Assembly (NCBI RefSeq): GCF_022369515.1
Contig: NZ_CP059724.1
Location: 4,526,001-4,590,000, forward strand
DNA from: Paenibacillus sp. 19GGS1-52
Lineage (GTDB): Bacteria > Bacillota > Bacilli > Paenibacillales > Paenibacillaceae
Direction: 5' to 3'
Length of the DNA stretch: 64,000 nt
The position numbers were made by a program, and so were the translations under genes. The notes under the pieces were generated by a model that was given only the letters and a program-made list of their open reading frames with translations, was not told the origin of the DNA and ran no database searches. Shown one piece after another: positions 62,690-64,000 of this stretch (its first letter is position 1; each line of letters begins with the position of its first letter).

Positions 62690-62703
62690 TGTTAACGCTT
62701 ACA
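62690..62703 (-). promoter_or_regulatory. Perfect cre (CcpA) site upstream of the mannoside locus
   Basis: The minus strand reads TGTAAGCGTTAACA and matches TGWAANCGNTNWCA at all 14 positions. It lies about 67 nt upstream of the solute-binding protein start, so carbon catabolite repression by CcpA is likely. The remaining gene-free stretch 62624-63073 also holds the palindromic repeat at 62852. Confidence 0.75.
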
Positions 62704-62851
62704 ATATGTCAGGGGTCAAATTACAGTGACAGGGTAGACAAATATAGGACATCCTACAGTTTTGTTTGCTATAAAAACTCCCCTATATAACTTGAACTTA
62801 CAATTTTTCTGAATCGGCATTAACTATAACTGCGGTGAATGTTTGGACTTT

Positions 62852-62924
62852 CGGCCGCTGTTGTCTCCAAATTTCTTGATTTATTCCGCTAGGAGCGGAT
62901 GAAATTCGGAGACAAAGGCGGTCG
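62852..62924. repeat. Extragenic palindrome (nested hairpin, about 73 nt)
   Basis: The left arm (from 62852, CGGCCGCTGTTGTCTCC...) and right arm (ending GGAGACAAAGGCGGTCG at 62924) pair at about 20 of 24 positions, with an inner CCGCT/AGCGG stem. It looks like a repeated extragenic palindrome unit; a second copy is not present in the window. Confidence 0.6.
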
Positions 62925-63073
62925 CTATCGCTCCTACAGTTCCAAAATTCCCCTCCGTTACTTCTGCCTTATTTCATATTTTCCAGTTCATCTTATATAG
63001 CGCACACAAAAAAAGCACACCATCGCTCATGACAGTGTACTTCATTATTCCAGCATTCCCTAACATAATCTGG

Positions 63074-64000
63074 TCATTCCAATCCATCGACATACTTCAG
63101 ATTAGGCATACGGGATAAAAATCTAGGGTTAGTCTTTATCAGATTGTTGCTGATACTCAAGTAACGAAGCCCTGTTAACTGTTCCAGCTCAGGAGGCAAC
63201 TCTTGAATTCCCGTATAGCTGATGTTTAACGTTTCTAACTGCTTCAATTGCCCTAATTCTGGAGGAAGACGATCCAATAACAAATCAGACTTGGCTTTTG
63301 GACTCCACCCTGGCATTGTACGGTCTGAACTGCCACAATAAATCGTTAAATGCTTTAGCTGCTGAAGCTTGGCGATCTCGGGTGGAATACATTCCAGATC
63401 GGCAGTCATCAACGTCAACGTTTCTAACGTAGCCAGCTCAAATAAGGCCAGCGGAAGTCTAGTGATGTCCTGTTCGAAGACTTCGAGGAATTTCAACTGC
63501 TTCAACTCACGGATACGGTCCGGGATCTCTGTAAGCCTATACGAAGTTAGTGTCAGTGAATCTGTTTGATGCTTAATCGCATCATTGATGAAGCAATCCA
63601 CATCCCAATGGGCTTCAAACTCCATGAACAAGCCAGGAATACGTTCCGCCAATTGTCGGGCCTCTTCCTCACTCATCTTAAGGCTACAAATTTTCTCATG
63701 GGAAACGCTGTACAGATAATCAGCACCCTCTGCATCCCAAAAGCACAAATCCTCAGGCATATGTGGCTGCTGCCAGTCATATAAACCATGCACCGCTTCT
63801 TTCAACACAGCTCCTGCTTCAGCACAGCATTGATAGATATAATATGTACCTGGAGAATAATTAGCTCCGCTCTTGGCCTGCATTTGCTCCATGGTGTTTT
63901 GCTCTACTAAAAAAGGCTTTAGCTTATCCATGACTTCCGTATACAGTTTAACCATTCCATAATGCTCATCCCATTCCGATAGGACAAATTTGTCTGTACG
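63074..64000 (-). CDS. Leucine-rich-repeat protein (5' end beyond the window)
   Basis: The frame is open to the right edge: from a Met at 63955 it continues without a stop through 15 more codons (SEWDEHYG), so the start probably lies outside. The visible C-terminal half has five or six leucine-rich repeats (LEVFEQDITRLPLALFELATLETL, LKHLTIYC, LETLNISYTGIQELPPELEQLTGLRYLSI). The N-terminal part has a cysteine pair (YQCCAE) and no known domain. LRRs mediate protein binding; no partner is suggested by context. A T-rich hairpin near 63010-63040 may terminate it. Confidence 0.75.
   Translation of the reverse strand, partial: RTDKFVLSEWDEHYGMVKLYTEVMDKLKPFLVEQNTMEQMQAKSGANYSPGTYYIYQCCAEAGAVLKEAVHGLYDWQQPHMPEDLCFWDAEGADYLYSVSHEKICSLKMSEEEARQLAERIPGLFMEFEAHWDVDCFINDAIKHQTDSLTLTSYRLTEIPDRIRELKQLKFLEVFEQDITRLPLALFELATLETLTLMTADLECIPPEIAKLQQLKHLTIYCGSSDRTMPGWSPKAKSDLLLDRLPPELGQLKQLETLNISYTGIQELPPELEQLTGLRYLSISNNLIKTNPRFLSRMPNLKYVDGLE

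Overview
The window looks like a chromosomal stretch of a low-to-mid GC Firmicute, most probably Paenibacillus. The reasons are strong AGGAGG ribosome binding sites, an S-layer-homology (SLH) surface protein, YesM/YesN-type two-component pairs next to lplB/lplC-type sugar ABC permeases, many glycoside hydrolases, a LutABC lactate operon, a LiaS/LuxR-type two-component relic and an IS1182-family element. The genus is inferred from gene content only. No rRNA, tRNA or CRISPR array was seen.

Layout. 1-4.9 kb: the edge of a dCache sensor gene, small secreted proteins, DinB and SDR genes, and two decayed genes (a HAD hydrolase with an internal deletion, and a frameshifted secreted protein). 4.9-14.5 kb: a 1211-residue SLH protein, a GH9 hydrolase without a signal peptide, a small alarmone synthetase, an HD-GYP phosphodiesterase, a Dabb-domain protein and signal peptidase I. 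14.5-21.9 kb: a tightly overlapped operon of ketoacyl synthase III, ATP-grasp enzyme, OleD-like reductase, metallo-beta-lactamase-fold hydrolase, PaaK/F390-like adenylating enzyme, GNAT-like protein and SDR. It looks like an uncharacterised small-molecule or lipid pathway. 22-32.6 kb: housekeeping and envelope genes (Amj flippase, LrgAB, NUDIX, PP2C, nitroreductase), several small proteins too short for ordinary gene calling (one resembles a holin-like type I toxin), a possible leader RNA or sRNA, an array of short palindromes and a MITE-like element.

32.6-40 kb: a rhamnose-to-pyruvate operon. RhaA isomerase and the aldolase/dehydrogenase fusion yield DHAP and lactate, and LutABC oxidises lactate. 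A DeoR regulator sits inside, and a cre-like site and TTTGTTT repeats lie upstream. The kinase step (rhaB) is not in the window. 40-46 kb: ChrA, a shortened membrane protein, the wreck of a two-component system, a TIM-barrel protein with a non-ATG start, an SGNH hydrolase, and a complete IS1182-family element inserted exactly in the loop of an intrinsic terminator.

46-64 kb: carbohydrate genes. These are an AraC regulator with a GH30 glucosylceramidase, a citrate synthase, a GH78 alpha-L-rhamnosidase with a divergent AraC regulator (it supplies rhamnose to the operon above), and a manno-oligosaccharide locus (solute-binding lipoprotein, two permeases, YesM/YesN pair, GH2 beta-mannosidase) headed by a perfect cre match. 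A large palindromic intergenic repeat and a leucine-rich-repeat gene running off the right edge close the window.
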